From Pontibacillus sp. HMF3514 (GTDB taxonomy: Bacteria > Bacillota > Bacilli > Bacillales > BH030062): a stretch of 64,000 nucleotides of DNA. The DNA is taken from contig NZ_CP047393.1 of assembly GCF_009858175.1 (NCBI RefSeq), positions 1,736,001-1,800,000 of the forward strand. Reading direction: 5' to 3'. The notes under the pieces are model-generated. The model had not been told where the DNA came from, ran no database searches, and saw nothing but the letters and a program-made list of their open reading frames with translations. Numbering within the stretch: position 1 is the first letter of the stretch; every line of letters starts with the position of its first letter. This document shows positions 27,551-36,698 of the stretch, in pieces. The translations under genes and the position numbers were made by a program.

Positions 27551-27709
27551 GGAAATTTGCTTGACGGTAAACGTATAACACCTTCACACATTGGCCATGA
27601 TGGTCATGTGCACGTTCTGTACACTTACCTAAGCTAAAAGAACTACTTCATGTTCGATTTAAATTTGCACTTATGGGAAACAATTCAGAATTTTGTTGCA
27701 ATTTTGTAA
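27551..27709 (+). pseudogene. trmFO: Degenerate 3' remnant of trmFO (tRNA m5U54 methyltransferase)
   Basis: No open gene lies between topA and xerC, the usual trmFO slot. Three blocks in two frames recall the TrmFO C-terminus: NLLDGKRITP (27554-27583, cf. the family's GxN..-GKE-..P stretch), LPKLKE (27625-27642) and ETIQNFVAIL-stop (27677-27709), the last resembling the family's usual end. The blocks shift frame twice, so the remnant cannot be translated as one protein. The promoter-proximal ~85% of the gene is gone, replaced by repeat copies C and D. This is recognised from memory of TrmFO sequences and needs a translated search. Confidence 0.6.
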
Positions 27710-27771
27710 AATCCATTGCATAAGGGGTTTGTCTTGTGTTAATATTTAAACGCCTTATGTGGGGGGATTGT

Positions 27772-28674
27772 ATGGAAAAGTTTGTTGAAGAACGCAAAGC
27801 GTTTACAGAATATTTACAAATTGAAAAGAACGCATCTCCATATACCATCCACTTTTACCAGAGGGATATTGATTCATTCTTTGAGTTTTTGAACAAAGAA
27901 GGAATTGTCCAGTTGGGAGAAGTGGATTATGCCGTTATTAGAGTCTTTTTAACGGAGCAATATGATCAAAAGCTTTCTAGGAGAACTGTGTCACGAAAAC
28001 TATCAAGCCTTAGAACGTTTTATCGGTACCTAGAAAGAGAAGAGATCGTAACAAGTAATCCTTTTATCTCTGTATCCCTACCGAAAATGGATAAACCAAT
28101 CCCTGATTTTTTATACCAGGAGGAATTGGAGAAATTATTTCATGTCAGTGATACGAGTACCCCTCTTGGAGAACGCAACCAAGCCCTATTAGAGATTTTA
28201 TATGCTACAGGTATGCGTGTTAGTGAATGTAAAAAATTAACCCTGCAAGATATTGATTTTTCGTTAGGTACAGTATTAATCCATGGTAAGGGTCGTAAAG
28301 AACGATATGTACCTTTCGGCCGTTTTGCGCAAGAAGCATTAGAAGCTTACATTAATAATGGTAGAAACTCGTTATTACAAAAATCAAAACAATCCTATGA
28401 TACAGTTTTTTTAAATGCTAAAGGCGCACCTTTAACACCTAGAGGTATTTCAACAATACTAGAGCAAATGGTTAAGAAAGCAGCATTAACGATTCATGTT
28501 ACTCCCCATATGTTAAGACACACATTTGCTACACATTTACTTAATGAGGGAGCGGATTTACGCTCTGTACAAGAGCTTTTAGGACATGAACATTTAAGTT
28601 CGACTCAAATTTATACTCATGTAACCAAGGATCATTTACGTAATATTTATATGAATAGTCATCCAAGGGCATAA
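27772..28674 (+). CDS. xerC: Tyrosine recombinase XerC (CodV)
   Basis: Site-specific recombinase that with XerD resolves chromosome dimers at dif. The 300-residue protein has an N-terminal SAM-like core-binding domain and a catalytic domain with the Arg in ATGMRVSE, the Lys in HGKGRKER, HxxR in HMLRHTFATHL, the second His in LGHEHLSS and the tyrosine in QIYTHV. The frame is open from 27736, but the Shine-Dalgarno gggggg and the family N-terminus MEKFVEERKAF support the ATG at 27772. hslV follows closely. Confidence 0.96.
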   Translation: MEKFVEERKAFTEYLQIEKNASPYTIHFYQRDIDSFFEFLNKEGIVQLGEVDYAVIRVFLTEQYDQKLSRRTVSRKLSSLRTFYRYLEREEIVTSNPFISVSLPKMDKPIPDFLYQEELEKLFHVSDTSTPLGERNQALLEILYATGMRVSECKKLTLQDIDFSLGTVLIHGKGRKERYVPFGRFAQEALEAYINNGRNSLLQKSKQSYDTVFLNAKGAPLTPRGISTILEQMVKKAALTIHVTPHMLRHTFATHLLNEGADLRSVQELLGHEHLSSTQIYTHVTKDHLRNIYMNSHPRA

Positions 28675-28705
28675 TGGTTAAATATTAAGGAATGAGGTGG
28701 AACGA

Positions 28706-29254
28706 ATGGAGCACCCTTTTCATGCTACTACGATTTTTGCAGTACAGCACAATGGCCAATGTGCGATGAGTGGCGATGGTCAAGTAACGTTTGGAAATGC
28801 TGTTGTCATGAAACACAAGGCAAAGAAAGTTCGTACATTATATAAAGGTCAAGTTTTAGCTGGGTTCGCAGGTTCAGTGGCGGATGCGTTTACACTATTT
28901 GAAAAGTTTGAAGGAAAACTTGAAACATATAACGGTAATTTAGCTCGAGCAGCTGTTGAATTGGCAAAAGAATGGAGAAGCGACAAAGTTTTGAGACGCT
29001 TGGAAGCTATGCTTATCGTTATGAATAAAGAGCATATGTATCTTGTCTCAGGTACAGGTGAAGTCATTGAGCCAGATGATGGCATATTAGCTATTGGATC
29101 AGGTGGCCATTATGCACTAAGTGCAGGAAGAGCGCTAAAACGTCATTCACAAGATAAAACAGCAAGTGAAATTGCGCATGCTGCATTAGAGATTGCTGGA
29201 GAAATTTGTGTGTACACAAATAACGAAATTGTTTTAGAGGTGTTGGAGGACTAA
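28706..29254 (+). CDS. hslV: ATP-dependent protease peptidase subunit HslV (ClpQ)
   Basis: Proteasome-like beta-subunit peptidase that forms dodecamers capped by HslU. The 182-residue protein contains [26 protein letters not shown] at the start and [19 protein letters not shown]. The Shine-Dalgarno gaggtgg lies 5-11 bp before the ATG at 28706; an upstream GTG (28697) is embedded in it. The sequence after Met is EHPFHATT, so the catalytic Thr would have to be exposed by removal of several residues; B. subtilis ClpQ instead has a Ser at position 2. Confidence 0.96.
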   Translation: MEHPFHATTIFAVQHNGQCAMSGDGQVTFGNAVVMKHKAKKVRTLYKGQVLAGFAGSVADAFTLFEKFEGKLETYNGNLARAAVELAKEWRSDKVLRRLEAMLIVMNKEHMYLVSGTGEVIEPDDGILAIGSGGHYALSAGRALKRHSQDKTASEIAHAALEIAGEICVYTNNEIVLEVLED

Positions 29255-29270
29255 AGGAGGGTGTTCATGT

Positions 29271-30665
29271 ATGGCGAATAACTTAACGCCAAGACAGATT
29301 GTGGAGCAATTAGACCAATATATTATCGGACAGAGAGAGGCTAAGAAAGCTGTTGCAGTTGCACTGAGGAATCGGTACCGACGTATGAATCTGTCTGATA
29401 AATTAAAGGATGAAATTGTTCCCAAAAACATCTTGATGATTGGTCCTACTGGTGTAGGTAAAACTGAAATTGCTAGACGCTTAGCTAAACTAGTGGGAGC
29501 TCCATTTGTTAAAGTTGAAGCAACAAAATTCACTGAGGTGGGTTATGTTGGTCGTGATGTTGAATCAATGGTACGAGATTTAGTTGAGACATCGGTTCGT
29601 ATTGTGAAAGAAGAGAAAATGGAAGGTGTTAAAGAACGAGCTGAGAAACTTGCTAATGAACGTATTGTTGAATTAATGGTTCCAAAGAAGAAAAAGCAAA
29701 CGAATATGAAGAACCCACTAGAAATGTTCTTTAACCAACAACAATCAGAAGACGATACAACAGAACAACAAGAAGAAGATAATGTTGAACAAAAGCGAAA
29801 GCGTGTAGCTCATCAGTTAGCCATGGGTGAATTAGAGGATCACATGGTAACAGTTGAACTAGACGAACAGCAGCCTTCTATGTTTGATATGCTACAAGGT
29901 TCGGGAATGGAACAAATGGGGATGAACATGCAAGATGCATTTAGTCAGTTCATGCCTAAAAAGTCTAAGAAACGACGTCTAACAGTGGCTGAAGCACGAA
30001 AAGTGTTAACACAGGACGAAGCCCAGAAGTTAATTGATATGGATGAAGTATCACAAGAGGCTGTAACAAAGGCAGAGCAATCTGGTATGATTTTTGTTGA
30101 TGAAATTGATAAGGTGACAGGCGGAAATGAGCAATCTTCATCAAACGTATCTCGTGAAGGTGTACAAAGAGATATTCTTCCGATTGTAGAAGGATCAACA
30201 ATTGTGACAAAATATGGACCTGTTAAAACAGATCATATTTTGTTCGTTGCTGCAGGAGCTTTTCACATGGCGAAACCTTCAGACCTTATCCCAGAATTAC
30301 AAGGCCGTTTCCCAATTCGTGTTGAGCTAGATAAATTAACAGTAGAAGATTTCGTGAATATTCTTACGGAGCCGTCAAACGCATTATTAAAGCAATATAA
30401 GGCATTATTAGAAACAGAAGGTATAAATGTAGAATTTTCTGACGAAGCTGTAAACAGACTCGCAGAAGTTGCATTTGAAGTAAATCAAGAGACCGATAAT
30501 ATTGGAGCTCGTAGATTACACACAATCTTAGAAAAACTATTAGAGGATTTATCCTTCGAAGCCCCAGATATTAATATGGAAACGATTGAGATTACAAAAG
30601 CATATGTAGACGACAAGTTATCTTCAATTGCAAAAAATAAAGATTTAAGCCAATTTATATTATAG
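29271..30665 (+). CDS. hslU: ATP-dependent protease ATPase subunit HslU (ClpY)
   Basis: AAA+ unfoldase partner of HslV. The 464-residue protein has Walker [16 protein letters not shown], the intermediate I domain (about 110-240, acidic and Q/M-rich here), Walker B IFVDEIDK and the sensor region [14 protein letters not shown], with the HslV-docking tail ending SQFIL. Shine-Dalgarno aaaggagg lies 10 bp upstream. Confidence 0.97.
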   Translation: MANNLTPRQIVEQLDQYIIGQREAKKAVAVALRNRYRRMNLSDKLKDEIVPKNILMIGPTGVGKTEIARRLAKLVGAPFVKVEATKFTEVGYVGRDVESMVRDLVETSVRIVKEEKMEGVKERAEKLANERIVELMVPKKKKQTNMKNPLEMFFNQQQSEDDTTEQQEEDNVEQKRKRVAHQLAMGELEDHMVTVELDEQQPSMFDMLQGSGMEQMGMNMQDAFSQFMPKKSKKRRLTVAEARKVLTQDEAQKLIDMDEVSQEAVTKAEQSGMIFVDEIDKVTGGNEQSSSNVSREGVQRDILPIVEGSTIVTKYGPVKTDHILFVAAGAFHMAKPSDLIPELQGRFPIRVELDKLTVEDFVNILTEPSNALLKQYKALLETEGINVEFSDEAVNRLAEVAFEVNQETDNIGARRLHTILEKLLEDLSFEAPDINMETIEITKAYVDDKLSSIAKNKDLSQFIL

Positions 30666-30690
30666 GAATGAAAGGAACAGGAGGATCGTT

Positions 30691-31470
30691 ATGAAATTAT
30701 TAGATCGCGCACGAAACATTAACTCTATGCTTCAGAAAACAACAGGTAAATCGGTAAACTTTAACGACATGTCCCAAACGCTACGAGACACAATAGGAGC
30801 TAACATTTTCATCTTGAGTCGCAGAGGTAAGCTACTTGGCTTTGCGATCAAACAGGAAATTGAGAACGAGCGTATGAAAACTATGCTTTCTGAACGCCAA
30901 TTCCCTGAAGAATATACAAGAAATCTATTCACCATTCAAGAAACAACACCAAACATTGATATTAATAGTGACTTTACTGCATTCCCAGTAGAGAACCGTG
31001 ACCTATTTAAAAACGGACTTACAACGATTGTTCCGATTATCGGCGGTGGTGAGCGACTGGGTACATTAGTATTAAGTCGTATTACAGAAAGTTTTAATGA
31101 TGATGATCTACTTCTTGCTGAATACGGTGCGACGGTAGTTGGAATGGAAATCCTTCACGAGAAGACTGAAGAGATTGAACAAGAAGCTCGAAGTAAAGCA
31201 GTTGTTCAAATGGCAATCAGTTCATTATCATACAGTGAACTAGAAGCTATTGAACACATTTTCGAAGAGTTAGAAGGTAAGGAAGGTTTACTTGTGGCGA
31301 GTAAAATTGCTGACCGTGTAGGGATTACACGTTCTGTTATTGTAAACGCTCTGCGTAAATTAGAAAGTGCTGGTGTAATTGAATCTCGTTCCTTAGGAAT
31401 GAAAGGAACATATATCAAAGTATTGAATGATAAGTTCCTTTATGAGCTTCAAAATATGCGCTTAAATTAA
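30691..31470 (+). CDS. codY: GTP-sensing pleiotropic repressor CodY
   Basis: Global regulator that senses branched-chain amino acids and GTP and represses starvation genes, often including motility. The 259-residue protein has an N-terminal GAF-like ligand domain (about 1-155), a linker helix, and the nearly invariant winged helix-turn-helix [21 protein letters not shown]. It ends the xerC-hslVU-codY operon and sits just ahead of the fla/che operon. Confidence 0.98.
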   Translation: MKLLDRARNINSMLQKTTGKSVNFNDMSQTLRDTIGANIFILSRRGKLLGFAIKQEIENERMKTMLSERQFPEEYTRNLFTIQETTPNIDINSDFTAFPVENRDLFKNGLTTIVPIIGGGERLGTLVLSRITESFNDDDLLLAEYGATVVGMEILHEKTEEIEQEARSKAVVQMAISSLSYSELEAIEHIFEELEGKEGLLVASKIADRVGITRSVIVNALRKLESAGVIESRSLGMKGTYIKVLNDKFLYELQNMRLN

Positions 31471-31490
31471 AAATTTACGTAAATATAACA

Positions 31491-31536
31491 AATCCTACAA
31501 TCGACTCCTTAAAAAGGAAGATTGTAGGATTTTTTT
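31491..31536 (+). terminator. Intrinsic terminator after codY
   Basis: aatcctacaatc / gattgtaggatt stem with an inner TCCTT/AAGGA helix, followed by TTTTTT. Confidence 0.9.
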
Positions 31537-31880
31537 ATGTATTCAGAAATGAAAAAATGCCAACTTGATGGATGTAAGTTGGGCGACGTTATTTCAAAAT
31601 GAAGCTATGATCTTTAAAAGAAAAAAGTGTTTTTCTAATAGAAAAGTAACTAAACTGGAAGTGGCGCTTGGGATTGGATCTATTGGTAATTTTAGCAGTT
31701 TCGACATTTATTTTCCTTCTTTACTATGGCATAATAAGAAAGAGATCATTAATTGTCTATTTTTGTAGCGAAATTTGTCGAAATGATACAGTAAACCATA
31801 TAATCCCACCTAACTAGATCAATAGTCATTAATCTGTAAGAAAAATTTAACACCTCTACATAAATAGGGATTAAATCTCA
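31537..31880 (+). other. AT-rich gap between codY and the fla/che promoter; weak small-ORF candidate
   Basis: Nothing here is recognisable. One possible small gene is 31668-31817 (TTG start, 49 residues): a single hydrophobic segment LDLLVILAVSTFIFLLYYGI followed by basic IRKR, with ggaag 6 bp before the start. A longer frame in another register (31565-31768) looks less protein-like. Either could be chance in AT-rich DNA or a decayed gene. Confidence 0.2.
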
Positions 31881-31909
31881 TAGACATCCAGTCTACTTTT
31901 TTCTACAAT
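31881..31909 (+). promoter_or_regulatory. sigmaA promoter of the fla/che operon
   Basis: TAGACA (31881-31886), 17-bp spacer, TACAAT (31904-31909), about 55 bp before flgB. I see no convincing sigmaD box (TAAA...GCCGATAT) near it. A small inverted repeat CACTA...TAGTG (about 31930-31949) lies just before the Shine-Dalgarno. Confidence 0.7.
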
Positions 31910-31964
31910 AACCGTATGATATAGGTCTCACTACTTAAAAAATTAGTGAAAAAGGAGGGGGAAT

Positions 31965-32363
31965 ATGACACTGTTCGGGAAAACAATCCAAACTTTAGAG
32001 CATTCATTAGATTATTCATCCCTAAAAAATCGCACAATTGCCAATAATATCGCAAATGTCGACACACCAGGATATAAATCCAAAGAAGTTGTGTTTAAAG
32101 ACATTTTAAACCAAAAGCTATCACCATCATTTGAAAGCAAACGTACAAATGATAAGCACATTCCGTTTACATCACAAAATCATTTCCGCTCCTTTAACGT
32201 CACAACAAAATCTAACACTTCTTATAATCACAACGGAAACAACGTGGATATTGATAAAGAGATGTCCGATCTAGCTAAAAACCAGATTTATTACCAATCA
32301 TTAGTCGATCGATTAAATGGGAAATTTAGAAGTCTAGAGACAGTAATCAAAGGAGGGAGATAA
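31965..32363 (+). CDS. flgB: Flagellar basal-body rod protein FlgB
   Basis: Proximal rod subunit, exported by the flagellar type III system. 132 residues, with the N-terminal rod-family motif NRTIANNIANVDTPGYKSKEVVF and a helical C-terminus. First gene of the fla/che operon; strong Shine-Dalgarno aaggaggggg. Confidence 0.96.
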   Translation: MTLFGKTIQTLEHSLDYSSLKNRTIANNIANVDTPGYKSKEVVFKDILNQKLSPSFESKRTNDKHIPFTSQNHFRSFNVTTKSNTSYNHNGNNVDIDKEMSDLAKNQIYYQSLVDRLNGKFRSLETVIKGGR

Positions 32364-32366
32364 TTC

Positions 32367-32822
32367 ATGAGTATTTTTTCTTCATTTAACGCTTCAGCAA
32401 GTGCATTGACAGCGCAACGATTACGCATGGATGTTATCTCATCCAACATTGCGAATGCACAAACGACTAGAGCGACAGTAAATGAAAATGGGGAATGGCA
32501 GCCATATCGCAGAAAGATGGTAAACATTGAACCTAAAGGTCAATCTTTTCAGTCCTATTTATCACATGCAAAAGGTGAAACATCATCTCCAGGTGGAGGC
32601 GTTAGAGTAACTGAAATCCAAGAAGATGATGAACCATTCAAAATGGTATTTAATCCAAATCATCCTGATGCAAATGGAGAAGGGTATGTAGCGATGCCAA
32701 ACGTTGATCCATTAAAAGAGATGGTTGATTTAATGAGTGCTACTCGGTCATATGAAGCAAACGTAACAGCAGTTAACGCAAGTAAAAGCATGCTTATGAA
32801 AGCTTTAGAGATTGGTAGATAA
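32367..32822 (+). CDS. flgC: Flagellar basal-body rod protein FlgC
   Basis: Proximal rod subunit of 151 residues. N-terminal SSNIANAQTTR motif, C-terminal MVDLMSATRSYEANVTAVNASKSMLMKAL helix that packs in the axial structure. Three bases separate it from flgB. Confidence 0.96.
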   Translation: MSIFSSFNASASALTAQRLRMDVISSNIANAQTTRATVNENGEWQPYRRKMVNIEPKGQSFQSYLSHAKGETSSPGGGVRVTEIQEDDEPFKMVFNPNHPDANGEGYVAMPNVDPLKEMVDLMSATRSYEANVTAVNASKSMLMKALEIGR

Positions 32823-32844
32823 TAGTTAGAAAGGTGTGATAGGA

Positions 32845-33153
32845 ATGACAGGTGTTTATAATCCAAATTCCATTAACGCTCTTCAGCCAAGTGCAGTAAC
32901 TCAACCTAAAAAAATAACACCCAAAGAAGCTCATTCTGCTTTTGCAGAAAGCCTAAAGAATGCAATTGATAATGTTAATAAAGCTCAGGTTGAATCGAAT
33001 AAGAAAACAGAACAACTGGCTAAGGGTGAAATTGATAATTTACATGATGTAATGATTACAGCGAAAAAAGCTAGTATTACACTTCAAACGGCTGTACAAG
33101 TACAAGGGAAAGTTGTAGATGCTTATAAAGAAGTTATGCGTATGCAAGTGTAG
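32845..33153 (+). CDS. fliE: Flagellar hook-basal body protein FliE
   Basis: Adapter between the MS ring and rod. 102 residues, with the typical FAESLKNAIDNVNKAQ and LHDVMITAKKASITLQTAVQVQGKVVDAYKEVMRMQV segments. An upstream GTG (32836) is in frame, but it lies within the Shine-Dalgarno; the ATG at 32845 is preferred. A 143-bp AT-rich gap to fliF follows, with no obvious terminator. Confidence 0.95.
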   Translation: MTGVYNPNSINALQPSAVTQPKKITPKEAHSAFAESLKNAIDNVNKAQVESNKKTEQLAKGEIDNLHDVMITAKKASITLQTAVQVQGKVVDAYKEVMRMQV

Positions 33154-33296
33154 TTGTAATTCAATAGAAAGATACCCTTTTTAAAATTTCTTAAACTAGA
33201 TTGCTATATTTAATAAGTTGGTATCATGAATGTAAAGTTACATAAAACCGTTCACAAATTAAATCGTAGAATCAGTTCTGGACCACGGGGGCAATT

Positions 33297-34898
33297 ATGA
33301 GAGAAAAGCTACAATTATATAATGAAAAAGTAACTGAGTTTTGGAAAGGCCGAACTCTCGCCCAAAAAAGTATATTAATAGGTGCAATTATAGGATTATT
33401 CATCTTAATCATTGGCGTGAGTGCCTTCGCATCAAACCCCAAAATGGAACCACTATATAGCAACTTGTCATTGCAAGAAGTAGGCCAGATCACAACCGAA
33501 CTTGATAGTAGAGGTATCAAGCATGAATTGAGTGATGGAGGGCGTACAGTGTTAGTCCCTCAAGAGCATGTCGATTCATTAAAAGTTGGCTTGGCTTCTC
33601 AAGGATTGCCGAATAGTGGGAACATTGATTATTCCTTTTTTAGTGCAAACACTTCATGGGGGATGACGGATAATGAATTTGATGTCATTAAATTAGATGC
33701 AATGCAAACGGAATTATCTAATCTAATTAAAAGTATTGAAGGGATCGAAGACGCTAAGGTTATGATTAACAAACCTGAGGAATCGATCTTTGTTGGAGAG
33801 AAAGCTCAAGCAGCTTCTGCATCTGTTGTGATTAATACTCCATATGGCGTTAATCTAAAGGAAAGCCAGATAAGTTCTCTCTATCATTTGGTTTCAAAAT
33901 CTGTTCCAAATCTTCCTACAGATAATATCGTCATTATGAATCAAAATTTTGAGTATTTTGATCTAAAAAAATCAAATTCTATAGCTAGTAATATGGGCTC
34001 ATACGAACAACAGCAACAAATTCGCAATAATATTGAAAGAGATATTCAACGCAGAGTTCAACAGATGCTAGGTATGATGGTAGGTCAAGATAAAGTCATT
34101 GTCTCCGTAACAGCTGATGTTGACTTCACAAAAGAAAATAGACAAGAGAATTTAGTGAAGCCTTCTGGACCTGAAGGAGATGAAGGACTGCCAGTCAGTG
34201 TAGAGAGAATTACTGAAACATACTCTGGAAATCCACCAGTTGGAGGTACACCTGGTACTGGAGAAGAAGATGTACCAAACTATGACACTACTGACGGTGA
34301 AAATGACGGGTCTTACGAGATGGAACGTGAAACGATTAATAATGAATATAATCGTATTCAGCGTTCAATTGTAGAAAGTCCATATAAATTAAGAGACTTA
34401 GGGATTCAAGTAGCCGTAGATGAAAATAAAAACGGGACAGATGGAGAAGGGAATACACTTAAGCTAACAGCTCAAGAACAACAAACCGTTGAAGAAAGTA
34501 TCCAATCTATCTTAAGTTCCATTATTCAAACTTCTATTGATAAAGAGTACGGTCCTGTTAATCCGACTGAAAAGATTGCAGTTGAGTTCCAAGAGTTCAA
34601 CGGAAAACCTCAATTCCCTACATCATCTACACCTGTTATACCAGTGTGGTTATATGCTGTAGGTGGCGTATTACTTGTTATTATCGTTGCACTTATTTGG
34701 ATGCTTGCTAGAAGAAATAAAAGAGAAAGTGTGCAGGAAGAATATGTTGAACGTCAACAATCTCCTGTATCAGTTCCAGATATTGATGAAGAACAAGAAA
34801 CAGAAGAATCATTACGAAGAAAGCAATTGGAACGAATGGCAAAAGATAAACCTGAAGATTTTGCTAAGCTTCTAAGAACATGGATCGCTGAAGATTAG
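33297..34898 (+). CDS. fliF: Flagellar MS-ring protein FliF
   Basis: Forms the membrane-embedded MS ring on which the flagellum is built. The 533-residue protein has an N-terminal transmembrane segment (about 25-45), ring-building motifs (about 45-270), a periplasmic-side variable region with a Gly/Pro/acidic insert (about 285-340), a second membrane segment (about 446-466) and a cytoplasmic tail that binds FliG. Confidence 0.97.
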   Translation: MREKLQLYNEKVTEFWKGRTLAQKSILIGAIIGLFILIIGVSAFASNPKMEPLYSNLSLQEVGQITTELDSRGIKHELSDGGRTVLVPQEHVDSLKVGLASQGLPNSGNIDYSFFSANTSWGMTDNEFDVIKLDAMQTELSNLIKSIEGIEDAKVMINKPEESIFVGEKAQAASASVVINTPYGVNLKESQISSLYHLVSKSVPNLPTDNIVIMNQNFEYFDLKKSNSIASNMGSYEQQQQIRNNIERDIQRRVQQMLGMMVGQDKVIVSVTADVDFTKENRQENLVKPSGPEGDEGLPVSVERITETYSGNPPVGGTPGTGEEDVPNYDTTDGENDGSYEMERETINNEYNRIQRSIVESPYKLRDLGIQVAVDENKNGTDGEGNTLKLTAQEQQTVEESIQSILSSIIQTSIDKEYGPVNPTEKIAVEFQEFNGKPQFPTSSTPVIPVWLYAVGGVLLVIIVALIWMLARRNKRESVQEEYVERQQSPVSVPDIDEEQETEESLRRKQLERMAKDKPEDFAKLLRTWIAED

Positions 34899-34911
34899 GG
34901 GGAAGGCAAAT

Positions 34912-35925
34912 ATGGTGAAACAAAAAGGAGAACTGACAGGAAGACAGCGGGCAGCTGTACTCCTCATTTCTCTTGGGCCTGATGTATCTGCACAAGTATA
35001 TAAGCATTTGACCGAAGAAGAAATTGAGAAACTAACATTAGAAATTTCATCTGTTAAAAAAGTAGAATCTCAACAAAAAGAAGAGATCATAGAGCAATTC
35101 CATCAGATTGCATTAGCGCAGGATTACATTTCTCAAGGTGGTATTGGCTATGCCAAAACCGTACTTGAGAAAGCTCTAGGTGAAAATGAAGCAAGCAATA
35201 TTATCAACCGATTAACATCATCTTTACAGGTGCGCCCATTTGATTTTGCTCGAAAGGCTGACCCTTCCCAAATCTTGAATTTTATACAAAATGAGCATCC
35301 ACAAACAATTGCACTTATTTTATCTTATTTAGATTCAGAACAATCAGCTCAAATCCTGTCTGAACTACCTCAAGATACACAGGCAGACATAGCAAGAAGA
35401 ATAGCGATTATGGATTCCACTTCACCTGAGATTATTAGTGAAGTTGAACAAATATTAGAAAGAAAACTATCAACTACTGTCACTCAAGATTACACTCAAA
35501 CGGGTGGTATTGAAGCTGTTGTTGAAGTTTTAAATGGTGTGGATCGAAGTACAGAAAGAACTATTTTAGATTCGCTTGAGATTCAAGATCCAGAGCTAGC
35601 TGAAGAAATTAAGAAGCGGATGTTTGTATTCGAAGATATCGTTACATTGGATAATCGTGCTATACAAAGAGTTATTCGTGAGGTTGAAAACGAGGATCTT
35701 ATGTTGTCTCTTAAAGTGGCTAGTGAAGAAGTTAAAGAGGTTGTCTTTAAAAACATGTCTAATCGAATGTCTGAGACATTTAGAGAAGAGATGGAATTTA
35801 TGGGGCCTGTTCGCTTAAGGGATGTTGAAGAATCTCAAACACGTATTGTTGCTGTTATTCGACGATTAGAAGATGTTGGGGAGATCGTGATAGCAAGAGG
35901 TGGAGGTGACGATATCATTGTCTAA
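34912..35925 (+). CDS. fliG: Flagellar motor switch protein FliG
   Basis: The rotor subunit that contacts the stator. 337 residues in N, middle and C domains; visible are GRQRAAVLLISLGPD, NEHPQTIALILSYL (ARM repeats) and the charged torque helix region MSNRMSETFREEMEFMGPVRLRDVE. Its 3' end overlaps the fliH start. Confidence 0.97.
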   Translation: MVKQKGELTGRQRAAVLLISLGPDVSAQVYKHLTEEEIEKLTLEISSVKKVESQQKEEIIEQFHQIALAQDYISQGGIGYAKTVLEKALGENEASNIINRLTSSLQVRPFDFARKADPSQILNFIQNEHPQTIALILSYLDSEQSAQILSELPQDTQADIARRIAIMDSTSPEIISEVEQILERKLSTTVTQDYTQTGGIEAVVEVLNGVDRSTERTILDSLEIQDPELAEEIKKRMFVFEDIVTLDNRAIQRVIREVENEDLMLSLKVASEEVKEVVFKNMSNRMSETFREEMEFMGPVRLRDVEESQTRIVAVIRRLEDVGEIVIARGGGDDIIV

Positions 35926-36694
35926 CCACCAAAGCCCATCTGGTAAGCGTGTTATTGGTATCAAGCCTTTTTTTCAACAACAAGCAGCGGAACCTGTAAC
36001 GAACGAAGTTGAAGAAAAATCGGTTAACCAAGAACATAAAGCTCACCAAATGCAGCAGGAAGCTGATGAAAAATTAAAGCATGCTGAATCCAAGTTAGCA
36101 GAAGCAAATGAACAAGCGGACCAAGCTCTAAAACAAGCGCAAGAGAAAATTCAACTGGAAAAAGAACAATGGGAAAAAGAAAAACAGCAATTAGTCGAAG
36201 AAACGACAAAAACCGCTTACGATGAAGGACATGAACAAGGAAAAAACGACGCCTTTCGAGAATATGAACAATTAATAGAAGAAGCTAGGCGAATTGTAGA
36301 AACAGCACACGAGGATTATCACCATAAAGTTGAAAAAAGTGAAGAAACCATATTAAACCTTGGACTTAAAGTAGCTGAAAAAATACTGGGAAAAAAGCTA
36401 GAAGATGACCCATCATCGTTTTTATCTATTGTTCACTCTGTTATCCAGGAAGTTAAAGAGCTTGAACAGCTTGCTCTATACGTACATCCTGATCAATACT
36501 CAATCGTGATTAATCAAAAGAATGAACTAGAGCTCATTGTAGATCACCATGCAGATCTCTCTATTTATCCAAAGAATGGTTTACAACCTTACCAGTGTTA
36601 CATTGAAACTTCGTTCGGGCGTGTTGATGCCAGCATTGATAGTCAATTAGAAGAAATAAGAACAAAATTGTTTAACTTGCTGAGGGAGGCATAG
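35918..36694 (+). CDS. fliH: Flagellar export stator protein FliH
   Basis: Regulator of the FliI ATPase, linking it to the C ring. The 258-residue protein has a long charged coiled coil (about 30-115; QEADEKLKHAESKLAEANEQ) and a C-terminal V-ATPase E-subunit-like domain. The frame is open from a GTG at 35900, but the Shine-Dalgarno ggaggtg (35902-35908) is about 9 bp from the TTG at 35918, the likelier start; this overlaps the last codons of fliG. Confidence 0.9.
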   Translation: MSNHQSPSGKRVIGIKPFFQQQAAEPVTNEVEEKSVNQEHKAHQMQQEADEKLKHAESKLAEANEQADQALKQAQEKIQLEKEQWEKEKQQLVEETTKTAYDEGHEQGKNDAFREYEQLIEEARRIVETAHEDYHHKVEKSEETILNLGLKVAEKILGKKLEDDPSSFLSIVHSVIQEVKELEQLALYVHPDQYSIVINQKNELELIVDHHADLSIYPKNGLQPYQCYIETSFGRVDASIDSQLEEIRTKLFNLLREA

Positions 36695-36698
36695 CGTT

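Noticed and set aside
27587-27610. Hairpin CACAT-TGGCC / GGTCA-TGTG as a small RNA
   Set aside because: It lies within the region that reads as decayed trmFO sequence, with a bulge and no terminator; chance pairing is the simpler explanation.
31565-31768. 67-codon frame between codY and flgB
   Set aside because: Composition is not protein-like, no Shine-Dalgarno, no recognisable domain; the alternative hydrophobic frame is slightly better but also weak.
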